A stretch of 64,000 nucleotides of DNA from Parafrankia irregularis. Its GTDB lineage: Bacteria > Actinomycetota > Actinomycetes > Frankiales > Frankiaceae. Below are positions 1-9,744 of the stretch, piece by piece (position 1 is the first letter of the stretch; every line of letters begins with the position of its first letter). Where the stretch lies: NCBI RefSeq assembly GCF_001536285.1, contig NZ_FAOZ01000025.1, forward strand, positions 60,589 through 124,588, written 5' to 3'. The notes beneath the pieces are model-generated. The model was given only the letters and a program-made list of their open reading frames with translations. It was not told the origin of the DNA and did not search any database. A program made the position numbers and the translations under genes.

Positions 1-1331
1 GCCTGGTCAAGATCAGGCTGGCGATGACAAAGAAGGACGACGAGCTGATCCTGGATTTCCGTGGCTCATCACCGGAGTTCCTTAACCGGGCCAATAACAC
101 GATCCTTTCGTCGATGAAGGGCATGCTGGCCCAGGAGTTCCTTACGTTCGTGTGGCCGGACCTGCCGCGGAACCAGGCGGTGTTCGAGCCGATGACCGTC
201 GTCACCGACCCAGGGTCGGCGCTGAACTGTTCCCCGGATGCGCCGAACGCGCAGTGCATGATGACGTTCTTCCCTTCCTTCACGGCGGCCCAGTTGGCGG
301 TGCCGAAATTCCTCTACAGCGCGGGTGAACGTTCTACGGACATCGTCGCCGGCTGGTACAATATGATCGTCACGCTCATCTACGGGGGCATCAACCAGCA
401 TGGCGAGCTGGTCGGTAATGTGTGTGCCGACCTCAATGGAATGGGCGGGGCCGCGCGGTCCAACCGGGACGGTGAGCACGCGGTCGCCCCGATCTTCGCG
501 CCCATGGCCGACATAGGCGAGCAGGAGCTCATCGAGGAAGAAGTCCCGATCCTGAAGATCGTGCCGAACAGGGTGATGCGGGATAACCAGGGCTTTGGCA
601 AGTTCCGCGGCGGCCAGGGCTACCAGCAGATCGCCACCGCCAAGGACAGCGCCATGTGGGGGTTCATGGTGTGCAGCATCGGCTCGAAGTTCCCCAGCTC
701 GCACGGCATCTTCGGTGGTTACGGCCCCGGCACCTTCCCATTGTGCAAGATCAAGAATGTTGACATGTTCAAGGTGATGGACGACCAGCGCGAACTGCTG
801 CGCTACACCATCGAGGAACTGATGAACGACCGTCCGTTCCCCGACGCGACCTACTCGACACACCACATGGGCCTGCAGTTCGAACTCGCCGAACGAGGTG
901 AGCTGTACATGCTCACCCAGGGAGCCGGAGGTGGCTACGGTGACGTGCTCGAACGCGCCCCTGAGGCGGTGGCCGCCGACTACCGCGACGGCCTAGTGTC
1001 CCTCAGCACCGCGCGCGACATCTACCAGGTGGTGCTCAACCCGGACACTGCCGCGGTCGATGCCGAGGCTACCTCAGCGGCCAGGAACGCCGAGCGGGCT
1101 GCTCGGCTGAAGCGGGGCAAGCCGTTTGCGGAGTTCGTCAAGGACTGGGAGACCGAGACGCCTCCAGCCGATGTGCCGTTCTTCGGTTCCTGGGGTGATC
1201 CTCGGTTGCTTTTCCGAGGTACTCCGGAGGACACCTGCCCTGCGGACGCGATCGTGCCGGTGATGATGCCCAACCCGAAGGATGTGCGGATCGCGGAGCT
1301 GGAGGCCAAGCTCGCGCAGCTGCAGGGCTGA
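1..1331 (+). CDS. HyuB-type carboxylase/hydantoinase subunit, C-terminal part (cut by window edge)
   Basis: The frame is open to the left edge, so the gene starts outside the window; the first internal ATG is at 24. The 443 visible residues resemble the C-terminal part of hydantoinase B / acetone and acetophenone carboxylase subunits: the stretches FRGSSPEFLNRANN, NPDAPNAQC-like SPDAPNAQCMMTFF, VPNRVMRDNQGFGKFRGGQG and the glycine-rich LTQGAGGGYGDVLERAPE are typical of the family. In characterised members these subunits act in ATP-dependent carboxylation of ketones or in hydantoin opening; the substrate here cannot be read from sequence. It is followed after 33 bp by an unknown gene and then an acyl-CoA ligase, an order that recalls acetophenone-type pathways (carboxylase plus CoA ligase). 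Family call is firm, pathway is inference. Confidence 0.8.
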   Translation, partial: LVKIRLAMTKKDDELILDFRGSSPEFLNRANNTILSSMKGMLAQEFLTFVWPDLPRNQAVFEPMTVVTDPGSALNCSPDAPNAQCMMTFFPSFTAAQLAVPKFLYSAGERSTDIVAGWYNMIVTLIYGGINQHGELVGNVCADLNGMGGAARSNRDGEHAVAPIFAPMADIGEQELIEEEVPILKIVPNRVMRDNQGFGKFRGGQGYQQIATAKDSAMWGFMVCSIGSKFPSSHGIFGGYGPGTFPLCKIKNVDMFKVMDDQRELLRYTIEELMNDRPFPDATYSTHHMGLQFELAERGELYMLTQGAGGGYGDVLERAPEAVAADYRDGLVSLSTARDIYQVVLNPDTAAVDAEATSAARNAERAARLKRGKPFAEFVKDWETETPPADVPFFGSWGDPRLLFRGTPEDTCPADAIVPVMMPNPKDVRIAELEAKLAQLQG

Positions 1332-1364
1332 CGGTGGGGTACTGACGAGGATGGCGGGAGAACG

Positions 1365-2195
1365 ATGAAGGCCTTGGACGACTGGGTTCATGGCAGGCGT
1401 GACACTCTGACCTGGTTGGACTGCGACCGGTACGTGTGGTCGGTGTTCGCTGGCGCGCCGGACCGCTGGTACGACGATCCGGCCACGCTGGTCGCGGCCA
1501 CCGCGCAGGCACACCGGTTACTGCGGTCCGATGTGTTCGGTGTCAACGTCTTAGGTCCGTTCTCCCGCCACCTCGTTCCGGCTGGAGACGCTGCCGAGGT
1601 GTGCGCGGCGCTGGAGTTGGCCGAGCCGCGCCGGGTGCTGGCCGACACCCTCGACGCCCTGCTCCACCAGCTCGGCGACCATGCCGACATCGTGCTCGGC
1701 TGTCCGTCCCCGCGCCGGCTCTTCGCGTCCGGTGCGGAGGTCGGTTTCGACGAGCTCGATGACGTCGCAACAGGTCTGCTGGAGGTGATCCGCACCATGG
1801 CGGATCGGCCGGTCGGCGGGTTGCAGATCATCTGTGATACCCCGTCAGGGCCCGACGACGACGAAATTGACGTCTGGTCGAGTCTGCTGGCCGCAGCCGG
1901 GCACTACGGCTGGATCAGCGCGATCCGGTTGGATGGCGTCGCCGACCCCGACCAGGTCGACACTCCGCTGGCCGGTGAGCTACTGCTCCTTCCCCGCGTA
2001 GCGGCCGATGCGCTGCCTGATGATCGCCGCCACGGTGGCGGACTCCCGCCCGCCCTGTGGGCCGACACGGCCGAGGCCGCCAGGCTCGCCGAGGCGGCAG
2101 CCAAGCGTCGGTTCCGGTTCGGGGAGATCCCGGCCGACGCCCCCCCGGAAACGGTCGTTGCCCGCATCGCGGTGCTCGGCGAAGCCGCACGGTGA
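1365..2195 (+). CDS. hypothetical protein in carboxylase/ligase cluster
   Basis: 276 aa, ATG start with GGGAG four bases upstream. I do not recognise the family. The protein is acidic and soluble with no membrane segment or signal peptide; the alternating predicted strand/helix pattern (VLGPFSRHLVP, ADIVLGCPSPRRLF, VGGLQIICDTP, GWISAIRLDGV) would suit an alpha/beta barrel-like fold, which is inference. It lies 33 bp after the HyuB-type gene and its stop overlaps the next start by four bases (GTGA at 2192-2195), so it is probably part of the same operon. Bases 1578-1829 inside it are duplicated almost exactly at 4857-5108. Confidence 0.6.
   Translation: MKALDDWVHGRRDTLTWLDCDRYVWSVFAGAPDRWYDDPATLVAATAQAHRLLRSDVFGVNVLGPFSRHLVPAGDAAEVCAALELAEPRRVLADTLDALLHQLGDHADIVLGCPSPRRLFASGAEVGFDELDDVATGLLEVIRTMADRPVGGLQIICDTPSGPDDDEIDVWSSLLAAAGHYGWISAIRLDGVADPDQVDTPLAGELLLLPRVAADALPDDRRHGGGLPPALWADTAEAARLAEAAAKRRFRFGEIPADAPPETVVARIAVLGEAAR
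1578..1829 (+). repeat. 252-bp direct duplication, source copy
   Basis: Matches 4857-5108 base for base except one C/T difference (a GGT/GGC codon near 1743). This copy lies in frame within the unknown gene at 1365-2195, so it is probably the source. Confidence 0.9.
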
Positions 2196-2444
2196 CGGTG
2201 AGCGCCACGGACGACAGCCTGGACGAATGCCGCCATATCCGCCTGGCCGCGCTTGCGTGGGAGGGCCTCCTGCCTGCTGGCTCAAGGGGAGGCCGGTTGG
2301 GCCATCGGGGTCTGTGGCGTTCCACGAGACGTGGACGCGCTGTCCGATCAGTGCGAGGTGGCGCTGGCCGTCGGCGCGGACATATTGAACGATCCCAGTC
2401 CTCCAGTGGCTGAGGCACCGGAGCGGATCGGGGCCCGCGGCTGA
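2192..2444 (+). pseudogene. small frameshifted gene of unknown function
   Basis: A GTG overlaps the preceding stop (GTGA). The first frame reads VTVSATDDSLDECRHIRLA, then coding character moves to another frame reading GWAIGVCGVPRDVDALSDQ and ending ERIGARG-stop at 2444. The two pieces together look like a protein of about 84 residues broken by a frameshift near 2270-2290. Family not recognised. Bases 2445-2576, up to the ligase start, hold no convincing gene beyond the ligase ribosome-binding site. Confidence 0.35.
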
Positions 2445-2576
2445 CAACCTCGACCCGACCTCGTACTGGAGGCCGGATGAGGAGCTCGCCGCGGTGCTCG
2501 GCACCACGTTCTGGTCGCCAAGGTTGGCTCCGTGACCGTTCTCGAGCGCACCTCACCAAGGCAGGAAGGACGCCCC

Positions 2577-4142
2577 ATGCGGGTCATCGACTACTTCGAC
2601 AAGGGCGCACAGCACAACGGCGATCGCTTCTTCATCGTCTCCGATGAGGGCAACGTGACTTATGCCGAGGCCGCTCGGCATTCGCGGCGGCTGGCCGCCG
2701 GGCTGTACGCGCGAGGCTTCTCCCCCGGTGATGGGGTCGGCGTGCTGGCCCCGAACGTCAGCGAGGGGCTCCTGGGGATGCTCGGCCTCTGGAGGGCCGG
2801 CGGCGTCTGGGCACCCCTCAACCATCTCAACGCGTTGAGCGCGACGCTGGACTTCATGAATGAAGTGAAGGTGCGGTGGCTGCTGCTGCACTCACGCTTC
2901 GCCGACCAAGTAGATGAGATCCTCGCGCACGTGCCCACCCTCAAGCACGTCATCTGCCTGGACAAGCCGTTCGCCGGCGCTGAGTCGATGGCCGATGTCC
3001 TCGCCGCCGGCGACGGGGTGGACATACCGGACTGGAGCGACCCCTTCGGCGCACCTACCGCAGTGTGTGCTACCTGGCCCACGGGCGGGACGACGGGCAG
3101 GTCCAAGGCGGTCATCTGGACCAACGACGTATTCGCGAACCTCATCGACCTGTCCACGCGGCACTGGCCGGCGTCCGAGCACCCGGTGAACCTCATGGTG
3201 GCGCCTATCACGCACGCGGCCGGCGTCATGGCGGTCATCCTGGCGGCCCAGGGCGCGACGGTCGTCATCCGCCCGGGTTTCGACGCCGAGGACGCACTGG
3301 GCCGCATCGAGCGCGACGGAGTCACGCATGTGTTTCTTCCGCCGACGGCGTACTACCGCATGCTGGAAGGCCAGAAGGCGCGGCCCCGCGACTGCTCCAG
3401 CCTGAAGATGCTGCTGATCGCCGCCGCGCCGGTCTCGCCGGACAAGTTCAGCGAGGGCGTCACCGCGTTCGGTCCGTGCATCGCGCAGTGCTGGGGGCAG
3501 GCCGAGGCGCCGATGCTGCTCACCTACCTCTCGCCTCAGCAGGTGGCCGCCGCGGTCGCGGGAGACCACCCGGAGAGGCTCGCGTCGTGCGGGCATCCGA
3601 CGCTTTCCTGCCAAGTGGAGGCGATGGATGATCAGGGCAACCTTTTGGCACCCGGTGAGCGGGGCGAGCTGGTAGTCCGCGGTCGCCTCGTCACGTCTGG
3701 CTACCACAACCGTCCGGAGGACACCGCCGCGATCCGTACGTTCGGCTGGCACCACACCGGCGATGTCGGCTACCTCGACGAGAACGGCTTCGTCTACATC
3801 GTCGACCGGAAGAAGGAAATGGTGGTCACCGGCGGGTTTAACGTCTATCCTGCCGAGGTGGAGTCGGCCATTTTGGCGCTGCCTGAGGTCCGCGACTGCG
3901 CCGTCATCGGTATTCCAGATGACGAGTGGGGTGAGGCGGTGTGTGCGCTGGTAATCCCGGCCGAACCGGGATGGGCCGACGCTGGCCACATCATCTCGAC
4001 CAGCAAGGCGACGTTGGGCTCGGTGAAGGCGCCGAAGGTCGTGCACTTCGTCGATTCACTCCCGTCGACGCCGGTCGGCAAGGTCGACAAGAAGGCGATT
4101 CGAGCGAGGTATTGGAAGGGCCGGACGCGGTCAGTCAACTAA
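2577..4142 (+). CDS. AMP-forming acyl-CoA synthetase (class I adenylate-forming ligase)
   Basis: 521 aa from the ATG at 2577, chosen because AGGAAGG lies 7 bases upstream; an in-frame GTG at 2532 is possible but has no such site. Activates a carboxylic acid with ATP and transfers it to CoA. Visible motifs: P-loop-like TGGTTGRSKAVIWT (near residue 170), the A5 region AQCWGQAEAP, GELVVRG, the hinge and ATP-binding segment HHTGDVGYLDENGFVYIVDR and KEMVVTGGFNVYPAEVE, and C-terminal PVGKVDKKAIR with the catalytic lysine. Length fits the family. Neighbours suggest it activates the product of the HyuB-type carboxylase, but acyl specificity (aromatic or fatty) is not readable. Cytosolic. Confidence 0.88.
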   Translation: MRVIDYFDKGAQHNGDRFFIVSDEGNVTYAEAARHSRRLAAGLYARGFSPGDGVGVLAPNVSEGLLGMLGLWRAGGVWAPLNHLNALSATLDFMNEVKVRWLLLHSRFADQVDEILAHVPTLKHVICLDKPFAGAESMADVLAAGDGVDIPDWSDPFGAPTAVCATWPTGGTTGRSKAVIWTNDVFANLIDLSTRHWPASEHPVNLMVAPITHAAGVMAVILAAQGATVVIRPGFDAEDALGRIERDGVTHVFLPPTAYYRMLEGQKARPRDCSSLKMLLIAAAPVSPDKFSEGVTAFGPCIAQCWGQAEAPMLLTYLSPQQVAAAVAGDHPERLASCGHPTLSCQVEAMDDQGNLLAPGERGELVVRGRLVTSGYHNRPEDTAAIRTFGWHHTGDVGYLDENGFVYIVDRKKEMVVTGGFNVYPAEVESAILALPEVRDCAVIGIPDDEWGEAVCALVIPAEPGWADAGHIISTSKATLGSVKAPKVVHFVDSLPSTPVGKVDKKAIRARYWKGRTRSVN

Positions 4143-4296
4143 CACCCACCACAGCCATGTCCTATATGTGGCGGCTGCGGTCTACATGCCGCGATGGCCA
4201 CGCTGCGCATAAATCATTATGCATATCTAGCTCACGACCATCCGTCGCGCGGATAGCGCGGCGGATTTAATCCCTAACTGGATGAGGAGGCCACGG
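4143..4296. other. intergenic region, nothing recognised
   Basis: AT-richer than its surroundings (CATAAATCATTATGCATATC around 4206) and followed by GATGAGGAGG, which would be a ribosome-binding site for the broken SDR gene. No clear terminator hairpin seen. Confidence 0.4.
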
Positions 4297-4743
4297 ATGA
4301 GCCCCAAGGGTCATTCCGCCTCGACGGCAAGGTCGCGCTGGTAACGGGTGGCACCCGTCGCATCGGCGTCGAGTGCGCGCGGGCTCCTGCAGCTGATGGC
4401 GCCAGCGTGATGGTGACAGATGTAGAGTCCTGCCGGAAAGGAGACCGCTGAGTCTAAAGGATGTGACTGTGGAATTCGGGAGGCTGGGCTACGACATTTA
4501 CTGGAATTCCATCCATCCATCCAGGCGTTGTGGAAACCGACACGGCAGAGCAGTTCTTCCGCAAGAACCAGGCTCTGGCCATGGAAAGTCTACATTAGGT
4601 CCGCATTCACCGCGGCTCATCCGATCGGCCGCATGGGTTTGCCGCGGGATATCGCCAACACCGTGCGCTTCCTCGCGGCAGATGTATCGTCCTGGATCAC
4701 CGGCGTGGAGCTACCGATCGACGAGGGTTGGATCGCGATCTGA
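4297..4743 (+). pseudogene. short-chain dehydrogenase/reductase, decayed
   Basis: Remains of an NAD(P)-dependent SDR. A good start region (GATGAGGAGG, ATG at 4297) leads into the N-terminal Rossmann segment FRLDGKVALVTGGTRRIG in a different frame (from 4314), containing the TGxxxxxG cofactor motif. It stops after about 45 residues. The C-terminal end reappears at 4615-4743 as HPIGRMGLPRDIANTVRFLA and ITGVELPIDEGWIAI, a classic SDR C-terminus. The YxxxK catalytic centre is absent, so a deletion plus frameshifts have destroyed the gene. Probably once part of the catabolic cluster to its left. Confidence 0.8.
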
Positions 4744-4856
4744 ACCTGATCTATAACCTGTATGGTGTGTTGGTAAGTGGCCATGGTGAGCTCTCGTCTG
4801 GTGGCCTTTCCGACGTCGTGGCGGGGCGCTGGCGTGTAGATGGGCGAGCCGGGAGG

Positions 4857-5108
4857 CCGGCTGGAGACGCTGCCGAGGTGTGCGCGGCGCTGGAGTTGGC
4901 CGAGCCGCGCCGGGTGCTGGCCGACACCCTCGACGCCCTGCTCCACCAGCTCGGCGACCATGCCGACATCGTGCTCGGCTGTCCGTCCCCGCGCCGGCTC
5001 TTCGCGTCCGGTGCGGAGGTCGGCTTCGACGAGCTCGATGACGTCGCAACAGGTCTGCTGGAGGTGATCCGCACCATGGCGGATCGGCCGGTCGGCGGGT
5101 TGCAGATC
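4857..5108 (+). repeat. 252-bp direct duplication, second copy
   Basis: Near-perfect copy of 1578-1829 placed between the SDR relic and the ligase relic, out of any functional gene context. It has no start or stop of its own. Confidence 0.9.
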
Positions 5109-5110
5109 CC

Positions 5111-5425
5111 TTGCGCTTCGAGGTGTTCGACACAGCTGTTCCTGCAGCTCTACGGCCACAGCACCGAGGTGGAGAATGCCGCCGCAACCTGCCCCGGAGT
5201 CGGGTGGGTCTCGGTCGTGGGAATTAATGCGGCCCCCCGACCGAGACGAAGGCGACGTCGCGTTCGTCGTGCCCGACAGTACCGGCGCGCTCGACGAGGC
5301 CAAGCTGCTCACCCACTGCCCCAGCGAGCTCGCCCGCTACAAGCCAGCCCAAGGTCGTGCGCGTCGTTGAGAGGCTGCCAGCCACCATGTTCGGCGAGAT
5401 CGGCAGGAATGCTGCGGCCGGCTAG
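5111..5425 (+). pseudogene. acyl-CoA ligase C-terminal remnant
   Basis: Pieces of a second adenylate-forming ligase in two or three frames. QLFLQLYGHSTEVENAAATC resembles the A5 motif; GDVAFVVPDSTGALDEAKLL followed by HCPSELARYK, and after a frameshift KVVRVVERLPATMFGEIGRN, match the C-terminal end with a PxTxxGKIxR-like tail in which the catalytic Lys is replaced (GEIGR). The stop TAG at 5423-5425 lies inside the terminal repeat of the adjoining insertion sequence. Not functional. Confidence 0.7.
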
Positions 5426-6836
5426 CCCCGTCTTTTGCGCATGGGGTTTCGATGCATTACTCGGGCCGGTTGTCGATCAAAGTAGTCGGGTCGGGTCGGG
5501 CCGACGCCGAGGATGTCGAGGAGGTGCTGGTGCAGGTGTGGCGGGCGCGGGATGTAGGCGGGTCGGCTGCCCTGCGCGGGCACGAGGCGCAGCTTGCTGA
5601 GCGTGCCGAGGATGAGTGCCCCGGTGGGGCGGGCGGGACGTCCGGCGTAGAGGCCGGAGATCTTCCCGTCTGGGCCGGCGCCTTGCCGGGCTTGGCGTTC
5701 GATCAGGCAGAAGATGAGCAGGGCCAGGCAGATCACGTGGATGAGGGCGTGGATCCGCTGGTTGGAGTGCAGGAACATCGGTTCGACCGCGAGTGGGCTC
5801 TTGAATGCGCCGTAGCGACGTCCGACGACTTCCTGTCCTTTGTAGCGGGCGCGAACCTCGCCGGGGCCGATCTCGTGTGGCAGGGTGTACCAGCCGTCGG
5901 TAGTGGCCTCGGCGTCGAGCGCGGCGGCGTCGAAGTGCCAGGTCAGGTCCGGTCTCCCGGTGTCCGGGTCGACGTTGGTGGTGGCGACCAGGTAGTGGGT
6001 GACGCGGTGTTTCGTCGCCAGGAGGGTGAGGCGGGCTTTCACCGCGGCTTCGGTGCGGTAGAGGTGGTGGCTGCCCGCGGTGCGGGTGAGGGTGTCGAGG
6101 TCGGCGCGGGCACGGCCGAGTTTCAGCGCGCGGGCGGTCTTGGCTGCCTCACCGGCACCGCCGTCGTAGGCGCGGTGGACCAGCGGGATCCCGCCGTCAC
6201 CAGTGACCGCGAGCCCGGTCCGGACCTGTTTGAGATCGGGCCGGCGGTCCTTCGGGTGGCCGTATCTCGGGGTCGCGTAGTCCTCCTCGGCCTCGGGGTA
6301 GGCGCCGTGCAGCGAGATCGACGTCATGACCGAGTGGATCCGGGAGATGTCGAGGTCGAACGTGGTGATCGCCGCGGTGCCGACCGAACCCATGACTGCC
6401 TCGCAGACCGGGGCGAGCGCGTCCAGCGCCCGACCGAGCCGGTCGTCGTTCAACACGTCCGGCGCGAGGCCGAACATCTCCTCGACCGCCCAGTCCCGTG
6501 CCCACCGTTCGACGTGGAGCAGCGGGGTCGGGGACGTCAGCCGGTTGGCGACCAGCGCGGCGATCACCTCACCGTGAGTCGCCCGGTTGGCCTTGTCACG
6601 CATCGGGGCGAGCCGATCGATCGTGCCCGCGACATCGAGGCGGGCCAGGTAGTCACGCACGACGGGCAGCGCACCGAGCGGCTTCTCGACGCTCGGCGGC
6701 ACGTAGTCCATCGCGACCGACATAGCCACGAACAGTCCCAGACCGGCCACTACCGATCACGATCGTCCCGACGTAATCCGAACAAGACATCACGCAGCTG
6801 TCCCACCGCACGCACGTACGGAAGACAGGGCTAGCC
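5420..6836 (-). mobile_element. IS1634-family insertion sequence
   Basis: About 1.4 kb, bounded by inverted repeats GGCTAGCCCCGTCTT (5420-5434) and, reversed, GGCTAGCCCTGTCTT (6836-6822), one mismatch in 15. It contains one transposase gene whose stop lies in the left repeat. No obvious target-site duplication was seen. The central CTAG gives a TAG on both strands, so any gene joined to the end in a suitable frame is terminated. Confidence 0.8.
5422..6750 (-). CDS. IS1634-family transposase
   Basis: 442 aa DDE transposase of the IS1634 branch of the IS4-like superfamily. The N-terminal DUF4277-like segment (GALPVVRDYLARLDVAGTID), the TFDLDISRIHSVMTS strand with the first catalytic Asp, the LAVTGDGGIPLVHRAYDG segment and the C-terminal FLHSNQRIHALIHVICLALL helix with an ERQARQG end are visible. 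Apparently full length. Translation could start at several Met codons between 6750 and 6708 (the latter reads MDYVPPSVEKPLG). The TAG stop is part of the left inverted repeat. Confidence 0.85.
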   Translation of the reverse strand: MAGLGLFVAMSVAMDYVPPSVEKPLGALPVVRDYLARLDVAGTIDRLAPMRDKANRATHGEVIAALVANRLTSPTPLLHVERWARDWAVEEMFGLAPDVLNDDRLGRALDALAPVCEAVMGSVGTAAITTFDLDISRIHSVMTSISLHGAYPEAEEDYATPRYGHPKDRRPDLKQVRTGLAVTGDGGIPLVHRAYDGGAGEAAKTARALKLGRARADLDTLTRTAGSHHLYRTEAAVKARLTLLATKHRVTHYLVATTNVDPDTGRPDLTWHFDAAALDAEATTDGWYTLPHEIGPGEVRARYKGQEVVGRRYGAFKSPLAVEPMFLHSNQRIHALIHVICLALLIFCLIERQARQGAGPDGKISGLYAGRPARPTGALILGTLSKLRLVPAQGSRPAYIPRPPHLHQHLLDILGVGPTRPDYFDRQPARVMHRNPMRKRRG

Positions 6837-6965
6837 GGGCTGGGGCGCCGAGATATTGCGGGCCCGAGTGGACGGTGGGAAACTCTGCTCTAGAGCATGT
6901 GGGGGAAGTCACAAGCATGTGACAGCGGAGGTGGGCGGGGAGCCCTTGAAGGCGAGGCGAGCTGG

Positions 6966-7973
6966 ATGGACGCCGAGGTACGTCCCATGCTGGCGGTGTC
7001 CACGAAGTTTCAGGCGCCGAGCTATGACGATGGGCTGGTCAGCCGTGACCGCCTCATCGACCAGCTTCGCGAAGGTCGAACCAAGCGGCTGACGTTGATC
7101 CACGCACCCGCCGGGTTCGGTAAGACCACTCTGGCGGTCCAGTGGCAGCGTGTGCTGCGTGCCGAAGGTGTGCCGGTCGCCTGGCTCAGTCTCGATCGCG
7201 ACGACAACGACGCCGTCTGGTTCCTCAGCCACCTCATCGAGGCGGTGCGTCGCGTCGAACCCACCTTCGCTGGCGGATTGGTCGATGTCATCGAACATCA
7301 TTCCGGTGACGCTCAACGTTACGTGCTCACCGAGCTGGTCAACCAGATTGCCGAACACCGACTGCCCCTCGCGATCGTTCTCGACGACTGGCACCTCATC
7401 GACAACCCCAATGCTGCCGCCGCGCTGGAATTCTTGCTGGATGTGGGTCCTGACAACCTCCACCTGATCGTCACCAGTCGAACCCGCTCGCCGGCTGTCG
7501 GGAGGCTCAGGGTCCGCAACCAGGTCACCGAGATCGACGCCACCCAGTTACGTTTCGACCGCAACGAATCCGCCGCCTTCCTCCTCGACCTCAACGCACT
7601 GGACCTCGACAGCGAGGACGTTCATCGACTGTGCTCCAGCACCGACGGCTGGGTTGCCGCGCTCCAACTCGCCACCCTGTCGCTACGCAACAGCGATGAC
7701 CCGTCAGCGCTGATCCGCGGCTTCTCCGGACGGCATCACTCTATCGGCGACTACCTCGCCGAGAACGTGCTCAACACGCTGCCCGCCGACCTGCTTGACT
7801 TCCTCCTCACGACCTCCATCTGTGATCGTCTCTGCGGTGACCTCGCCGCCGCGGTCAGCGGACAGCGGCGTGGGCAGGCCCTGTTGGAGGAGCTCGAACA
7901 GCGAGACATGTTCCTGCGGCCGCTCGACGACAACCGGGAATGGTTCCGCTATCATCACCTCTTCGCGGACTAG
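6966..7973 (+). pseudogene. MalT-like LuxR-family regulator, N-terminal ATPase part, ended by amber codon
   Basis: N-terminal part of a STAND-class regulator of MalT/AcoK type. Walker A is APAGFGKTTL, followed by IVLDDWHLIDNP (Walker B) and the conserved VTSRTRSPAVGRLRVRNQV and IRGFSGRHHSIGDYLAENVL segments. In these proteins ATP binding drives oligomerisation for DNA binding. The start is taken at ATG 6966 (6897 and 6987 are alternatives). The frame is closed by TAG at 7971-7973 directly after FRYHHLFAD, but continues uninterrupted with LRRHLERTHADRI, exactly as the family does. One point mutation therefore separates this from the C-terminal half. It sits just right of the IS1634 element. 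Confidence 0.75.
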
Positions 7974-9704
7974 CTGCGGCGGCACCTGGAACGCACTCAT
8001 GCGGACCGGATCATCACTCTCCACCGCACCGCGTCAGGGTGGTTCGCCAATCATGACCTGCTCGGTGAGGCCGTCACCCACGCCTTGGCCGCCGGCGACG
8101 ACACCGGAGCTGTGGATTTGGTGGAACGGCAGGCCATGCCCCTGGTAGAGCACAGCCGCATGGCCACTCTGCTCGGCTTGGTCAACAAGCTGCCGCAGAC
8201 TCTGCTACCCGGCCGACCGGGGCTGCAGATCGCCATCGCCTGGGCCAACTGCCTCCTGCAACGGGCACAGCCCGCGCAGACCGCGCTCGATCACGTACGA
8301 GCCACCTTGGTCTCCGTAGCCGACGACACCAGTAGGGAAATCCTTGGCGAGGCCGATGTCGTCCAAGCCTGCATAGATGTTTACGGTGACCGGATCGACC
8401 GCGCCGCCATCCTGGTCGCCCCCTACCTCGCGGACGACCCGAGCTACCGACCCTGGCCAGTCGCGGTGTCGTCCAATATCCGTACATTTGTTGATATCCA
8501 CACTTTCGCTTACGACACCGCGAAGACACGGCAGCAGTGGGCCAACGCCTTCCATGAGACGACACACGGGCCTTTCCCTGCCGTGTACGGGCGTTGCTTC
8601 GCCGGACTAGCAGCATTCGCCCAACTTGACCTGGTGACCGCCGGGCGCCTCTATAAGGAAGCAGTGGTCCTCGCCCGCGGAGGTGCTGGAGGAAAATCGC
8701 ATGCCGCCCGGATGGCGGGAGCGCTACTGGGCAGGCTGTACTACGAGCGCGGCGACATCAACGCCGCCGAGCGGCTCCTTGAGGAGTGCCATGAACTTGG
8801 CGCCGAAAGCGGCGTTGCCGACTTCATGATCGCGACTTACTCCACACTGGCCCGTATCAAAGTGCTGCGAGGCGACGTCGAAGACGCCTGGTCATTTCTC
8901 AATGAAGGCGAAGAAGCGGCGAGCCAGCTCTCGCTACCTCGTTTGTCGGCCGCCGTCGATCACGAACGCCTGCGGCTGCATTTGGACCTCGGGGACATCA
9001 GGAGCGCACAGAACGTACTCGCCCGCCAAGTCGAGGATATCGAACGCGGCGACGATGGCATCGCCATGGCCACCCGCCACTACCAGCTCGCGATGCGCGC
9101 GCGAATAATGTCTGCTCAGGGCGACTACGAAGGCGCACTCCGACTACTGTCCGAGATTCTCCAGGAGAGTAGCTCCGTAGCCTGGCGGTACGCTGAAACG
9201 ACCGCACGCGTCGAACTCGCCGTGGTCCTCTCTCTCGGCGGCGACTCTGACGCTGCGATCCGTGCAGCGGTGCCTGCGCTGGTTGCCGGAGCCCGCTCCG
9301 GTCTCGTGCGCACTATGATCGATGCGGGGCCGGAGCTCCTAAAGATCATCAGAGGGCTTCGAGACGCTAGTCGATGTCGCCGATGGCCCGCGAATTTGCC
9401 CACCGTACCGTCGGACTACCTGTACAAGCTGCTCACCGCGACCCATATCGACGCGGGGCGGGCAGCCATCCCCATTATCGATCGCCCGGGCGAGCGGAAT
9501 CCGCCCGAAGAACCGCTCAACGCCCGCGAGATCGACATCCTCCGTCTCCTGAACTGCGGGCTGTCAAACAAAGAAATCGCACGTAGTCTCGGCTTGACTA
9601 TAAATACCGTCAAATGGTATCTTAAAAACATTTATGCCAAGCTAGGAGTCGCCCGCCGCGGCGAATCAGTTGCGGAGGCGCGGCGCCGAGGTTTCCTGCC
9701 TTGA
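7974..9704 (+). pseudogene. MalT-like LuxR-family regulator, C-terminal TPR and HTH part
   Basis: Continuation of the same frame; the first ATG is at 8085. It has a long helical TPR-like region (residues 1-400, for example ALLGRLYYERGDINAAERLL) and an intact LuxR DNA-binding domain at the end: LNAREIDILRLLNCGLSNKE then IARSLGLTINTVKWYLKNIY. Without the ATPase half it could still be made as a separate protein from 8085, but no strong ribosome-binding site is seen there. The likely target would be the catabolic genes on the left, as MalT-type regulators often neighbour what they control; this is inference. Confidence 0.75.
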
Positions 9705-9744
9705 AAGCTCTACCATCTCTTCGGCGAAGGCGCTGACAGTAGCC

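Noticed and set aside
69..866. Long minus-strand open frame opposite the HyuB-type gene
   Set aside because: Shadow of the plus-strand gene: Arg/His-rich composition, no family features, caused by high GC.
5452..6834. 460-codon plus-strand frame opposite the IS1634 transposase
   Set aside because: Antisense shadow rich in Gly, Arg and Val; no family signal.
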